A stretch of 64,000 bases of DNA from Dyadobacter fermentans (GTDB taxonomy: Bacteria > Bacteroidota > Bacteroidia > Cytophagales > Spirosomataceae). Positions 45,089 to 53,923 of this stretch are shown in pieces; position 1 is the first letter of the stretch, and the number at the start of each line of letters is the position of its first letter. The stretch spans positions 186,001 through 250,000 of the forward strand of contig NZ_JAHXBN010000007.1 in the NCBI RefSeq assembly GCF_019924045.1. Reading direction: 5' to 3'. Below the pieces are notes generated by a model. That model did no database searches and had not been told where the DNA came from. It saw nothing but the letters and a program-made list of their open reading frames with translations. The position numbers and the translations under genes are program-made.

Positions 45089-46054
45089 TTAATTAAAGGC
45101 AAGGGCTGCAAATTGATGGAATACCTTTTCATCGAGTTTATAGCGATCGTTCAGTGTAAGGCTGCTACGGGCGTTGAAAAGGGCATAATTTACCGCATTG
45201 TACATCAGCCAATAGGAAGGGGTTACGCCCAGCAGGTTCTGTTCGATCCGCAGGCGCTCGCGGGCTTGCCTTGCCAGCTGCACCGGAATTGGCAGGCTGC
45301 TCAGCATATTTTCCTCTTTTCGGGTCATGGATTTTTTTTGAAAATACTCATATACCATTGCCGTCAGCGTAAGATTCTCTTGCGTGACGGAGCTGAGCAG
45401 GTCCGTGAGCTGCTGCTGCAGTGCGTCCAAATCTATCTTGCGATTTCCCTTGGGTCTGCGCAACTGCGGTAGCGCTTCGGGGCTGCTGGAAGAGCCGCTT
45501 TTCTTTTGCTGCCCTTTAAAAGTAGCAGGCAAATGCCCGCGCAGCCATTCCTGGTAGTGGCCGAGTTCTGTGAAGGAATCGGCCCAGCCCATCAAACCGT
45601 TCTGGCATACCGCCCTGTACATGCTTCCCCCCGGAAGGCCGTTGTCTGCCGTAAGCGTTCGCCCCTGTATGCTGAAAGGCGTTTTGCCATTATAGCCATT
45701 GGTCACAATAATGCTTCGTCTCAGCTGCTCACCTCCGATGGGCAGTTCTTCCGGAAGGATAATGCTGATGCTGAATTCTCCGGTGATGGTATGCTTGATC
45801 TGGAGTTCGTACTGGCTGAACAGACTGTCCACGGCCTGTCTGATCATCTCATTCGGTATGACCGTGTATCCGGAGCTTTGTATTCCAAAAATTGTTTTCC
45901 TGTGCCCGGGCGGCGAGCCTACTATCAACTGCTGCCGGTCGGTGGCAATAATGTCATACTCAGGCAGCATATCGGGCAGTAACACCGAATCCACCGGATA
46001 ACAAATTTCCTCCCAGGATGTAGCCGTTTGCGGCATCGCGCTCAGGTAAGTCAT
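45089..46054 (-). CDS. DUF932-like protein
   Basis: A 321-residue protein that fits the DUF932 / phage-plasmid-like family by eye: IQSSGYTVIPNEMIRQAVDS near residue 57, RSIIVTNGYNGKTPFSIQGR near 112, and YRAVCQNGLMGWADSFTELG near 146, where an RxxCxNG block is typical. The C-terminal half is helical and ends with a segment containing MYNAVNYALFNARSSLT. Family members are often on mobile elements, and their function is not settled. No integrase or relaxase is near. It may be an old acquisition, but base composition gives no strong hint. Confidence 0.65.
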   Translation of the reverse strand: MTYLSAMPQTATSWEEICYPVDSVLLPDMLPEYDIIATDRQQLIVGSPPGHRKTIFGIQSSGYTVIPNEMIRQAVDSLFSQYELQIKHTITGEFSISIILPEELPIGGEQLRRSIIVTNGYNGKTPFSIQGRTLTADNGLPGGSMYRAVCQNGLMGWADSFTELGHYQEWLRGHLPATFKGQQKKSGSSSSPEALPQLRRPKGNRKIDLDALQQQLTDLLSSVTQENLTLTAMVYEYFQKKSMTRKEENMLSSLPIPVQLARQARERLRIEQNLLGVTPSYWLMYNAVNYALFNARSSLTLNDRYKLDEKVFHQFAALAFN

Positions 46055-46074
46055 TCCAATTGCTTTTTTACAGT

Positions 46075-46086
46075 TGTAAATTTACA
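46075..46086. promoter_or_regulatory. 12-base palindrome ahead of the DUF932-like gene
   Basis: TGTAAATTTACA is a perfect palindrome 21 bases upstream of the start codon at 46054. Its position suits a repressor site. Confidence 0.35.
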
Positions 46087-46108
46087 TCCGGGAATTGAAT
46101 TTCCAACC

Positions 46109-46133
46109 TTTGGCTGCAATAATTTTAGCCAAA
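46109..46133. promoter_or_regulatory. Inverted repeat ahead of the DUF932-like gene
   Basis: TTTGGCT at 46109-46115 and AGCCAAA at 46127-46133 form a 7-base dyad with an 11-base spacer, about 55 bases upstream of the start codon. Confidence 0.35.
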
Positions 46134-46229
46134 CCGGACTCCGTACTTCGTCGGTGGGGCTTATTGAATGCGTTGTAAGTACTTAAAATTGAGTGTGATA
46201 TGGATTTGATCGGGCGTTAAGGGGTGCTC

Positions 46230-47462
46230 TCATTGCGCAGGCGACAGTACTATTTGGCGCAGATCCAGCAGGGCACCGCTCACGAATGCCTGGCCAGGCC
46301 TGAATTTGACTTTTTGCGCACCGGCCGTAAGGCGCAGGGTTCCCACGGACTTACTCTGGAAGTTCTCCCAGCCTCCGCTTCGGGGGACTTTGCCGGATAA
46401 TGACACTTTCCCCGTTTCCAGTACAAACGCTTTGCCGGCCTCTTTGTCGTCGACAGACCATTCCATACGCACTTCATATATCCCGGCCCGGGGTACTTCG
46501 ATCTCCCATTCGACAGCATCCGCAGCACCAAACCAGCCAAAGGCTTTCCATTTGGGCATATATTGGATTTGCGGCCCTGTGCCTTTGCCTTTTTCAGCTG
46601 TTAAATGAAGGATGCCTTTTGCATCGGTAACCACCAGTTCGGGGATGTTGATGGTGTCCCGTACCGCCTTTACATAGCCGGCGATTTCATTCACAGGAGC
46701 GATCCAAATGCCATTGTTGGGGTCTTTGGCGTATTCGCAGAGCTTGCGAAGCATTGCCAGGCGGGTAGTTTGCGGGCCGGAGTCGGCCATTTCGTGCCCG
46801 GCGAGCACGAGCCATTGTCCCGATTTCCGGGCCGCTTCAATGATCGGAAGAATTTGTTCGAAGTCCTTACCGTCGGTTTCCATGCCCGTGAGCTGCGCCA
46901 AATCGCAATAGGCGGGGTCAACGGGCGCTTCGTCCAGCCAGCCGCGACCCGTCACGAATAACTCAGAGATGAGTGGTATAAAACTCCGCGTCCCGCGTCC
47001 GCGACCTACGAACGTGTGCCCACACGGGTATGCGTACGAGACCGGCGTTACCCCAAGCATGGACTGGATTTGCCGGTTGGTTTCCGTCAGTTCGGAGCGC
47101 ATTTGGTCGAGTGTGTAGGTTTCGAGCGCTTTTTCCCTCGACCACACAAAGTTGCCGCTGCAAGGGTGGTGTAATGAGTGGTTGCCCATTTCGTGCCCGC
47201 TGGCTACTGCTTTTTGCCAGCCTCCGAGCTGTTTCCGGACAGCGGAGGGGACAAGATAGAATGTTCCCCTAATGCCGTACTCGTTGAGAAGCGGTACGCC
47301 TGCCGTCGCCTGACTGCCGCGCGCATCGTCGAACGTAAGGCTGATCGCCATCTTCTTCCCTTCGGGCCATTGGAAGGTTTGCGAAACGGCCGGTGGGGTA
47401 ATCAGCCCGGCAGCTGCCAGGCAGGAAAGACTTAGGTTGCGAAGCAAATGTTTGTATGCCAT
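46230..47462 (-). CDS. Secreted polysaccharide deacetylase with C-terminal carbohydrate-binding-like domain
   Basis: A 410-residue exported enzyme (signal peptide ending PPAVSQ near residue 28). The NodB-type domain has motif 1 SLTFDDARG (about 41-49), motif 2 GHEMGNHSLHHP (metal-binding HSxxH) and motif 3 YAYPCGHTF, then VLAGHEMADSGPQ late in the fold. These residues bind metal and act as base and acid in removal of N- or O-acetyl groups from glycans. Residues 290-405 are beta-rich (VEWEIEVPRAGIYEVRMEWS) and look like a DUF5077/CBM-like module. It starts 35 bases after the PVC-type haem gene on the same strand, so the pair is probably co-transcribed. The substrate is unknown. Confidence 0.9.
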   Translation of the reverse strand: MAYKHLLRNLSLSCLAAAGLITPPAVSQTFQWPEGKKMAISLTFDDARGSQATAGVPLLNEYGIRGTFYLVPSAVRKQLGGWQKAVASGHEMGNHSLHHPCSGNFVWSREKALETYTLDQMRSELTETNRQIQSMLGVTPVSYAYPCGHTFVGRGRGTRSFIPLISELFVTGRGWLDEAPVDPAYCDLAQLTGMETDGKDFEQILPIIEAARKSGQWLVLAGHEMADSGPQTTRLAMLRKLCEYAKDPNNGIWIAPVNEIAGYVKAVRDTINIPELVVTDAKGILHLTAEKGKGTGPQIQYMPKWKAFGWFGAADAVEWEIEVPRAGIYEVRMEWSVDDKEAGKAFVLETGKVSLSGKVPRSGGWENFQSKSVGTLRLTAGAQKVKFRPGQAFVSGALLDLRQIVLSPAQ

Positions 47463-47497
47463 AAGGGGAGGATGTTTGGTGTGGTGGTGAGGGCTGG

Positions 47498-50400
47498 CTA
47501 TTTCGCGTTTTTGATAAAGGCCAGCAGGTCTGCCATTTGTTGTTTATCAATCGACGCTTCGAGCCCTACCGGCATGCTCGACATGCCCAGTGTTTTCAAC
47601 GATTTGATATCCTTGCGCGCAATGACTTTTTTCTGGCCGCCGTAATTGGAAAGCGTCAGCGCGGAAGGTGTTTCGCTGGATATGAGCCCCTGCGCCGATT
47701 CGCCGGAGCCGAGCTCGATTTGCCAGAGGTCATATCCGTCGGCAATGGAAAAGTTAGGGTCCAGGATGTCGGCCATAATCGATTCGGGGCGTCTGTTGCG
47801 GATCGTTCCGAGATCGGGCCCGAATGCCACGCCGCCTGCACCGCCGATTTGGTGGCACAACGCGCATTGCTGCTCGAACACCCGTTTGCCGGCCTGTGGA
47901 TCCCCCGATAGGGTCATGACCGGCTGATAGGACTGTATCACGACATGGCGTTGGCTTTCCTTTTGGGTCAGGAGCTGCCTTGCGCGGTTGCGCAGGGTTT
48001 CGTTTTGGTTCGCCATCAGGGATACGCTACGCGGCCACCCGAGGCTCGCCTGATCGATTTTGCCTTGTTCAAGGCCGTCCAGCAGGAGCGTAATCCGTTT
48101 AGGACCGGAAAGGAAGAAACCTATGGCCGATTCTCGCACATCCCGTGTGAGTGACGACCATCTGTCGAGCAGCAAGCGGCAGACCGTTTCGTCCGGTATG
48201 GCGCTGAGCGTTTTCAGTGCTGCGATTTGAACCGGGCGAGGCTCGCTCGGCACCACCCGCTTTTGGAGCATATCCGAGTATTCCGCGGGGTTTTTGAAAG
48301 AAAGAAACTGGATGGCCTCCACACGCTTTTCGGTTGTGGCACCTTTATTGGACGCAGTCAGGATAGCCGTTTTGATAGCAGTCTGGGTTTTCGGTCCGGC
48401 CGGGAGCCCGGTTTTTCGCAGGAGCTGCATACTCGCCTGCCTGATTTCCGGATTTGGGTTTTTCAGTGATGCATTCAATAGTAGCGACTTCTCGGCTTCC
48501 AGTGCGGCAAGATCCGTTTTCTTGTTGAGGCTTTCGGCTAATCCACGCAACACGGGCGCCTGCCATCCCAGCGTGTTCGCGGGGACCAGCGCTTTCCGAA
48601 TGACGGAACGGACGGCGGCAGCCTCGCCCCGGGCACCGGTCAATGTGCTCAACCGTTGCACAAGCGCCGCATATGCTTCGTCATGCGATTTGTAGCGTTT
48701 CAGCGCTTCCGCAAACAGAACGTCGTTCCCGTAGGCGGAAGTGAGGGCGGCGGTTTGTACCCAAGGATCCCGCAGGTCTTTGAACAGAATTGTTTCGCGC
48801 GCTTTGAGCACGTCTGCGGACTTCGCGTCTGCGGACTGCGCGTCTGCGGACTTCGCGTCCGACTGTATTTCGCCGAGCGTTAGGAGCACTTGAAAGCGGA
48901 CTTTGGCATTCGGATGATCGGCGAGGGCGGCGAGGGCAGGTATGAGTTCCGGAAATTGTGCGAGGTGAAGCTCGGCAATCCTGACGGCATTTTCCGTTAC
49001 ACCCGCTTCCGGGTCTTTCAATGCGCGTCGCAGATCGTCTGCACCGAGTGCTCCCAGGCCTTCCAATGCCCATAGCGCATGCAGCCGGCCCTTAGGATCA
49101 TTACCGGCGGCCATGCGTTTCAGTGGCGCGATTGCAGTTTCATGATGGCGGTCAAGCAGTAGCCGCTGTGCATTGCGGCGCCACCAGATGTTCTTATCTG
49201 TCAGTTTTTCTACCAGCTCGGCATCCGACAATGCATGGAGATCGAGCCGACCCGACCACGACAGTCGCGGCGTTCCTTTGGGGGAGATCCGGTAAATCCG
49301 GCCCATGTCCCGGCCATTATAGAGCGCCCCGGATTTCACGACATCGTCGGCCATCCATTCCGGGTGTTCGATAATCTGGCGGTAGTAATCCACCACGTAC
49401 AATGCGCCATCTGGCCCGATGTACATATTCACAGGCCTGAACCAGGAGTCCGTGGAGGCCAGAAATTCTTTTTTATCCTGCATGCGGCTGGCCGTAAAGC
49501 TCGCGCCTTTGTCGCGGATAATATCGGCATGGACCAGGTTACTGACTGGTTCCGCTACGAATGCGACGCTGTCGTAAGGGGTAGGGAAGAGCCCACCCTG
49601 ATAGCTCGTGAGGCCACAGGCCGATGTAAACACGCCGAGATCGGTGAGCAGTTGGTGCTGTGGGTTCTTTGTAATGGGAAACACTTCCGCGGAGTGGTCG
49701 GACAGGGTTTGAGTTACTTTTGAGATCAGCAAATCGGGGTTACGCTGCAAGTATCGGTTGGCGATTACTTCGTGATAACCCGGGTTTGCATTGCTGACGA
49801 GCAGATAACGCCCCCATTGATCGAATGTATGGCCAAATTGCGTGTAACTGCTCAATACTTCCAATCCTTTGGCGTCAGGCCGGAACCGAACGCCTCGTCC
49901 CAGGCCATTTTCGGGTAAACGGGGGCTGTCGGCGAGGCGCGGATAGAAGATTTCTCCACCGCGGTCGCCGAATTCTTTCTGAAAAGTTTTAGTTGTGACG
50001 GCCGGCTCATGTCCGAGGTAGATCCAGTTGTCGATGCCCAGGATCGGGTTGTTGAAGTTATGCTGCGGATTGGACATCGCGAAACCCGTCAGGAGCGTAT
50101 CGCGCTGATCGGCCTTCCCATCCCTATCCGTGTCTTCCAGATAAAGCACATTGGGCGGATCGGTCACCAGAACGCCCTTCTTCCAGCGCAGGATCCCGGT
50201 CGGTAACACCAGGTTTTCGGCAAAAATCACGGACCGGTCCATTTTTCCGTCGCCGTTGGTGTCGTGCAGCGTCCTCACTTTGCCCGTACCGCTTTTATCG
50301 AGTGGGTAACCGTGCATTTCGACGACGTACATCACCCCGTTTTCGTCGATTTCCATCGCAACAGGGTCCGAAATTTCCGGCTCGCTGGCCACCATTTCGA

Positions 50401-50536
50401 TCTGAAAGCCATCCGGGATCTCAAATGTGGCGATGGCATCTTCGGGCCTTACCTCGCGGGGATATGCTTCTTTTCGCTCTATGGCCGCTGCAAATACTCC
50501 GCCGCAGAGTGCAAGGGCAACCAAAAAGCGTTTCAT
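47498..50536 (-). CDS. PVC-type haem-binding protein (propeller, HEAT repeats, cytochrome c)
   Basis: A 1012-residue exported protein. An N-terminal propeller (FEIPDGFQIEMVASEPEISD, DPVAMEIDENGVMYVVEMHG, DTNGDGKMDR) resembles the membrane-bound dehydrogenases first seen in Planctomycetes. HEAT-type repeats run over about 450-860, and a C-terminal cytochrome c domain has the haem site CALCH near residue 905, with the likely axial Met in the last 40 residues (LGMSSMPVGL). It should pass electrons from oxidation of a sugar or alcohol. I chose Met6 (MKRFLVALALCGGVFAAAIE) as the start because it opens the signal peptide. A 15-base tandem repeat inside the HEAT region adds KSADAQSADAKSAD. Confidence 0.88.
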   Translation of the reverse strand: MKRFLVALALCGGVFAAAIERKEAYPREVRPEDAIATFEIPDGFQIEMVASEPEISDPVAMEIDENGVMYVVEMHGYPLDKSGTGKVRTLHDTNGDGKMDRSVIFAENLVLPTGILRWKKGVLVTDPPNVLYLEDTDRDGKADQRDTLLTGFAMSNPQHNFNNPILGIDNWIYLGHEPAVTTKTFQKEFGDRGGEIFYPRLADSPRLPENGLGRGVRFRPDAKGLEVLSSYTQFGHTFDQWGRYLLVSNANPGYHEVIANRYLQRNPDLLISKVTQTLSDHSAEVFPITKNPQHQLLTDLGVFTSACGLTSYQGGLFPTPYDSVAFVAEPVSNLVHADIIRDKGASFTASRMQDKKEFLASTDSWFRPVNMYIGPDGALYVVDYYRQIIEHPEWMADDVVKSGALYNGRDMGRIYRISPKGTPRLSWSGRLDLHALSDAELVEKLTDKNIWWRRNAQRLLLDRHHETAIAPLKRMAAGNDPKGRLHALWALEGLGALGADDLRRALKDPEAGVTENAVRIAELHLAQFPELIPALAALADHPNAKVRFQVLLTLGEIQSDAKSADAQSADAKSADVLKARETILFKDLRDPWVQTAALTSAYGNDVLFAEALKRYKSHDEAYAALVQRLSTLTGARGEAAAVRSVIRKALVPANTLGWQAPVLRGLAESLNKKTDLAALEAEKSLLLNASLKNPNPEIRQASMQLLRKTGLPAGPKTQTAIKTAILTASNKGATTEKRVEAIQFLSFKNPAEYSDMLQKRVVPSEPRPVQIAALKTLSAIPDETVCRLLLDRWSSLTRDVRESAIGFFLSGPKRITLLLDGLEQGKIDQASLGWPRSVSLMANQNETLRNRARQLLTQKESQRHVVIQSYQPVMTLSGDPQAGKRVFEQQCALCHQIGGAGGVAFGPDLGTIRNRRPESIMADILDPNFSIADGYDLWQIELGSGESAQGLISSETPSALTLSNYGGQKKVIARKDIKSLKTLGMSSMPVGLEASIDKQQMADLLAFIKNAK
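48811..48860 (-). repeat. 15-base tandem repeat inside the haem-protein gene
   Basis: Three copies of CGTCTGCGGACTTCG (one with a G for T change) at 48811-48855, plus a 5-base partial copy. The period is a multiple of three, so the frame is kept; it codes SADAK/SADAQ units in the protein. Confidence 0.85.
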
Positions 50537-50663
50537 ACTGGTGTCGTTCATGGGTAATATCGCTCTGCCGGCGCCAATGTATTTGGTATCCGCCGCTTAC
50601 TAATATTACTCGCTTCTGCCGGATTTCGGCTACTTACCGCTTGATTTATGTGTTGGTATGTTG

Positions 50664-51269
50664 CTATGCAGGGCTTCGCTCACTCGCTGAGGGTGACGTG
50701 GATGTCAGCGCTCTTTTGAGCATTGCCGCCAACTGCTGGAATGAATGAAATCCCGTGGCTTTGAACCCGTGCCCATTCACGGTAAACGTAATGGTCGGGC
50801 AGCTGTCGATTTTATTGGTACGGATTTTCAGCGCGTCTTTTTGCAATGCGCGTCGGGTAGCAGGACTGTCGAAGTCCGTCCCGAATTTTTGCAAATCAAG
50901 AACGCCGTGGTTCTCGCGGCTGATGTCCCGCGCCAGGTCTACTAAAACACGGGAAAGCGAAATGTCCCTGCCATCGGCGAGCGCAGCTTTGCGAAGGGCG
51001 TTCATATAGAGGTTTGCCGCCCGCTGCGACTGTAACGATACCGCTTTTACTGCCTGGCACGCCCTGATGTTGGATGGCTCGCGGCCTGAGCCCTCGGGGC
51101 TGCGGCTCATTGTATCGCTTGTGACGAGACAGAAACGGACGTTAATCAGTTCGCTGAATTTGGTGGTGAATTCATCCCAATGTTGCTGCATTCGCCAACT
51201 GACCGGGCATAACGGCTGGGTGTAGTATACTATATTGACAATAGTGTGGTTCAGGTCGATTGGTTTCAT
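50664..51269 (-). CDS. DsbA family thioredoxin-fold protein (Thioredoxin_5/SpxH-like)
   Basis: A 201-residue protein without a signal peptide, so probably cytoplasmic. The opening strand and active-site loop read VNIVYYTQPLCPVSW (Cys21), then a long helical insert and a C-terminal strand SCPTITFTVNGHGFKATGFH. The motif CPVS has only one Cys in place of CxxC, so it is not an ordinary disulphide oxidase; the related SpxH/YjbH proteins are protease adaptors, and FrnE-like ones are isomerases. ATG at 51269 is preferred to the longer frame from 51350 because AGAGAAAA precedes it. Role unknown. Confidence 0.75.
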   Translation of the reverse strand: MKPIDLNHTIVNIVYYTQPLCPVSWRMQQHWDEFTTKFSELINVRFCLVTSDTMSRSPEGSGREPSNIRACQAVKAVSLQSQRAANLYMNALRKAALADGRDISLSRVLVDLARDISRENHGVLDLQKFGTDFDSPATRRALQKDALKIRTNKIDSCPTITFTVNGHGFKATGFHSFQQLAAMLKRALTSTSPSASERSPA

Positions 51270-51424
51270 TTTTCTCTCGTTGATTTCTGCACTGCCGGTC
51301 ATAACCGGACTCCTGGCTTTCCATTGACAAATGGTGTATGGAATGCCCAAAAGGCGTGCCGTAACTATGTAGAAAGACTTCGAGGGAGTAAAGAATAGCC
51401 TCTGTGTACAAATCGAGGCCGGGA

Positions 51425-51709
51425 TCAGTCAAATACGTATCCGCGGCTTACTGCGTCCTGTTTCGCGGTTTCGGTCCAGCAGATATAGATATCCCATGAA
51501 GAAGGGGTTTCGGGTTCTTGATCCGGAGGGGAAAAATGCGTTGCGTGAAAGCCAAGTATCCTCAAATCGACAATAATGGATTCTACAACTTTACGCTCCA
51601 CGTCACCTGTGGGAATCGTGTAAATGAGGTACTGCTTGTTCGTGCTTCTGGCTTCGGCGATTTGGGCAACAATCGCCTTAATTACAAATTCCTGTTTTGC
51701 AGCCGACAT
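51425..51709 (-). CDS. Hypothetical small protein
   Basis: A 94-residue soluble protein I do not recognise. It has a helical N-terminal part (EFVIKAIVAQIAEARSTNKQ), an alternating strand-like middle (YLIYTIPTGDVERKVVESII), and a C-terminal YICWTETAKQDAVSRGYVFD. It lies 155 bases upstream of the DsbA-like gene and on the same strand, so the two may share a transcript. Confidence 0.55.
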   Translation of the reverse strand: MSAAKQEFVIKAIVAQIAEARSTNKQYLIYTIPTGDVERKVVESIIVDLRILGFHATHFSPPDQEPETPSSWDIYICWTETAKQDAVSRGYVFD

Positions 51710-51842
51710 AATGTTTCACACCATAAATTACGGAGATAAGGCAAAACTCACGCGTACGGGGATAAATACACTTGTAAACAAAGGCTAAGTTGCGGGCACA
51801 ATAATTGCTGTAAATACCAGTTTGAGCCCAACCATAAACGAT

Positions 51843-52664
51843 ATGTATACAACAGATGATTTATCGGAAAGGCTCTGGAAGGTCTGTCTGCCCTATATTT
51901 CCAGCACGAAAAGCGTCGTAGTCCACAAGCATTATTGCTATAAGGTGGCCGTGAGCCTCGACCACCAGATTGAATGCAGTGTGGAAGATTCTACTTATAC
52001 TGCGATGAAGGGGTTTGTGGTCAACGGCCGTGCCCTCCACCGATGCATCTCTCCCGACGGCCCGGTGCTGAGTATCCTGATCGAGCCGCAAAGCCCCTGG
52101 GGAAGTAAAATCAGGGAAATCCTGGGTGATAAGGACTTTGTCCGTTTCGAAGAAATCCTGGATGTGGACAGTCTTGGGCCTATTCTTCCGTTGAACCATG
52201 CACTTTTAAAGGATACCGATCTCATTCCACACATATTCGAACTGATGTTTGCCGTCACCGGACTGAAAATTCATGATTCCAACCTGATCGATCCGCGCGT
52301 GATGCGGATCATCGACTATGTGTCGGGGCATCTTACCAGCGATATAACCAACCGGGAAATCGTGGACATCTCCAATCTTTCATTTCACAGGACGCGGCAT
52401 TTGTTTGCCGCCGAAGTTGGAATTCCCTTGTCCAGGTATATTCTGTGGCAGCGGTTGCGGCGCACACTTAAAACCGTGATCGAGTCGGGCGAATCGCTCT
52501 CCAAAGTTTGCCGGGATTACCACTTTACGGACCTGTCGCATTTTCATAAGACATTTAAAAACATTTTTGGATTGAACCCGTCCAATTTCCTGGTTGAATG
52601 CAGGGTTATTGTCCAGGACGATGCACACGTCGAAGAAGTTGTCGCCAGCGGTGAAGACTTGTAA
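51843..52664 (+). CDS. AraC family transcriptional regulator (first of two paralogues)
   Basis: A 273-residue regulator. The N-terminal part (about 1-150) is a cupin-like domain with VAVSLDHQIECSVEDSTYTA and LSILIEPQSPWGSKIREILG. The C-terminal helix-turn-helix pair is at about 165-265 (DITNREIVDISNLSFHRTRH, CRDYHFTDLSHFHKTFKNIF). I chose ATG at 51843; a TTG 21 bases upstream is in frame. It lies 164 bases before a clear paralogue on the same strand. Confidence 0.88.
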   Translation: MYTTDDLSERLWKVCLPYISSTKSVVVHKHYCYKVAVSLDHQIECSVEDSTYTAMKGFVVNGRALHRCISPDGPVLSILIEPQSPWGSKIREILGDKDFVRFEEILDVDSLGPILPLNHALLKDTDLIPHIFELMFAVTGLKIHDSNLIDPRVMRIIDYVSGHLTSDITNREIVDISNLSFHRTRHLFAAEVGIPLSRYILWQRLRRTLKTVIESGESLSKVCRDYHFTDLSHFHKTFKNIFGLNPSNFLVECRVIVQDDAHVEEVVASGEDL

Positions 52665-52828
52665 ATTGGGGCTAATATTTACGCTTTCAGGGGTTTTCTT
52701 CTTTCAAAAGGTTGTGGCGTAGTTACGTTTGTTTCATTTTAGCGCTCCCTTTACTCGCCTTGTTGGTTTCCGGTCGAAACCACACTCAACATTTTTTAAC
52801 TTTTTGAAAGAACCGGGGTAGCGCGTTT

Positions 52829-53641
52829 ATGAAATTATCTGTTTCTGCGGATTCTCAATCCAGAGAATTGCAGGATTGTAGTATCTCTTATATTATCCAA
52901 ACAACGAACCATTCTGTACAAATACAAAACAGATTTGGATTCAAGATTGTTGTCAATTTGGGCGATACCTTTGATCCTGAGATCAATGGGCGTTACCATA
53001 AAGCTGTTAGAGGTTTTATTGTCGCCCGGAATGTACGGCATACCTGGAATTCCGGTGAGGCAGTCATGTTTATCAGCCTCGTCGAGCCTGCGAGCCGGTG
53101 GGGCCGTGATCTGAGAGTATTACTTGCGGGGCGGGAGGTTTGCTTCATCGAGGAGTTAATGGCCGTGGAGGAGCTTGATTCCATCCTGCCGCGTGGACTC
53201 GAAACGATGGATGAAATGATTGTTGCTCAGCGGGTTCAGGCCTTTTTTGCGAGATTGGCCAAAAGAAGTACTGCGTTGCCACGACGGAAAACAGATGATC
53301 GGATGGCGCGGGTGATATCCTATATCGACCAGAATCTCTCCAAAAACATCGATCTGGCCGAAGTGGCGAATCTGGCGCACCTGTCCTCTCACCGTTTCAG
53401 GCATTTGTTTACTGAGCAGATCGGCCTTCCATTCACGCAATACATTATATGGCAGCGCCTTAAAAAGTCCATTTATGCAGTGGCCTCGGGTGAAATGACG
53501 CTCGGAGAAGCAGTAGAGAATTTCGGCTTCACCGACCAGGCGCATTTCAGCAATACATTCAAGAAAACGTTTGGTGTATTTCCAAGGGCATTCCTGCAAT
53601 CATCTTCCATTATTTTACAGGTTTATGTAAAAAAAGAATAG
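52829..53641 (+). CDS. AraC family transcriptional regulator (second of two paralogues)
   Basis: A 270-residue regulator of the same architecture as the one before it. Matching blocks are KIVVNLGDTF and KAVRGFIVARNVRHTWNSGE with FISLVEPASRWGRDLRVLLA (against KGFVVNGRALHRCI and SILIEPQSPWGSKIREILG), then DLAEVANLAHLSSHRFRHLF and FGFTDQAHFSNTFKKTFGVF. The two genes are an old tandem duplication and probably respond to different signals. The DUF6766 gene follows after 282 bases. Confidence 0.88.
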   Translation: MKLSVSADSQSRELQDCSISYIIQTTNHSVQIQNRFGFKIVVNLGDTFDPEINGRYHKAVRGFIVARNVRHTWNSGEAVMFISLVEPASRWGRDLRVLLAGREVCFIEELMAVEELDSILPRGLETMDEMIVAQRVQAFFARLAKRSTALPRRKTDDRMARVISYIDQNLSKNIDLAEVANLAHLSSHRFRHLFTEQIGLPFTQYIIWQRLKKSIYAVASGEMTLGEAVENFGFTDQAHFSNTFKKTFGVFPRAFLQSSSIILQVYVKKE

Positions 53642-53923
53642 CCTCAATTTACAATACCGCTCTATTTGAAAAGGTCTAATTTTGAAAAGAGTAAAGGGAC
53701 ATGATGGGTTATTACGTGATTCGGATGATTACAGCATGTGTTGTAATCGGATTGCGTATAACTATGACCGTTGTTTGAATTTGAGATAGATGAGGAGCGG
53801 GAAAAAGGCTCCTCGTGCCCACCGGCTTGGGCATTCTTTCCGTTAAAACATAGCCAGATGCAGATGTGGGGCGCTAGGAAAGCTGGCACGCTTTTCTAAT
53901 ATAAAAGGCATACTTTAACAGCT

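Noticed and set aside
48811..48860. 15-base repeats as a CRISPR array
   Set aside because: The repeats are contiguous, in frame in a coding region, and have no spacers.
53727..53748. GATTACA/TGTAATC dyad before the DUF6766 gene
   Set aside because: A perfect 7-base dyad, but about 175 bases from the gene and with no supporting promoter signal, so not claimed as a site.
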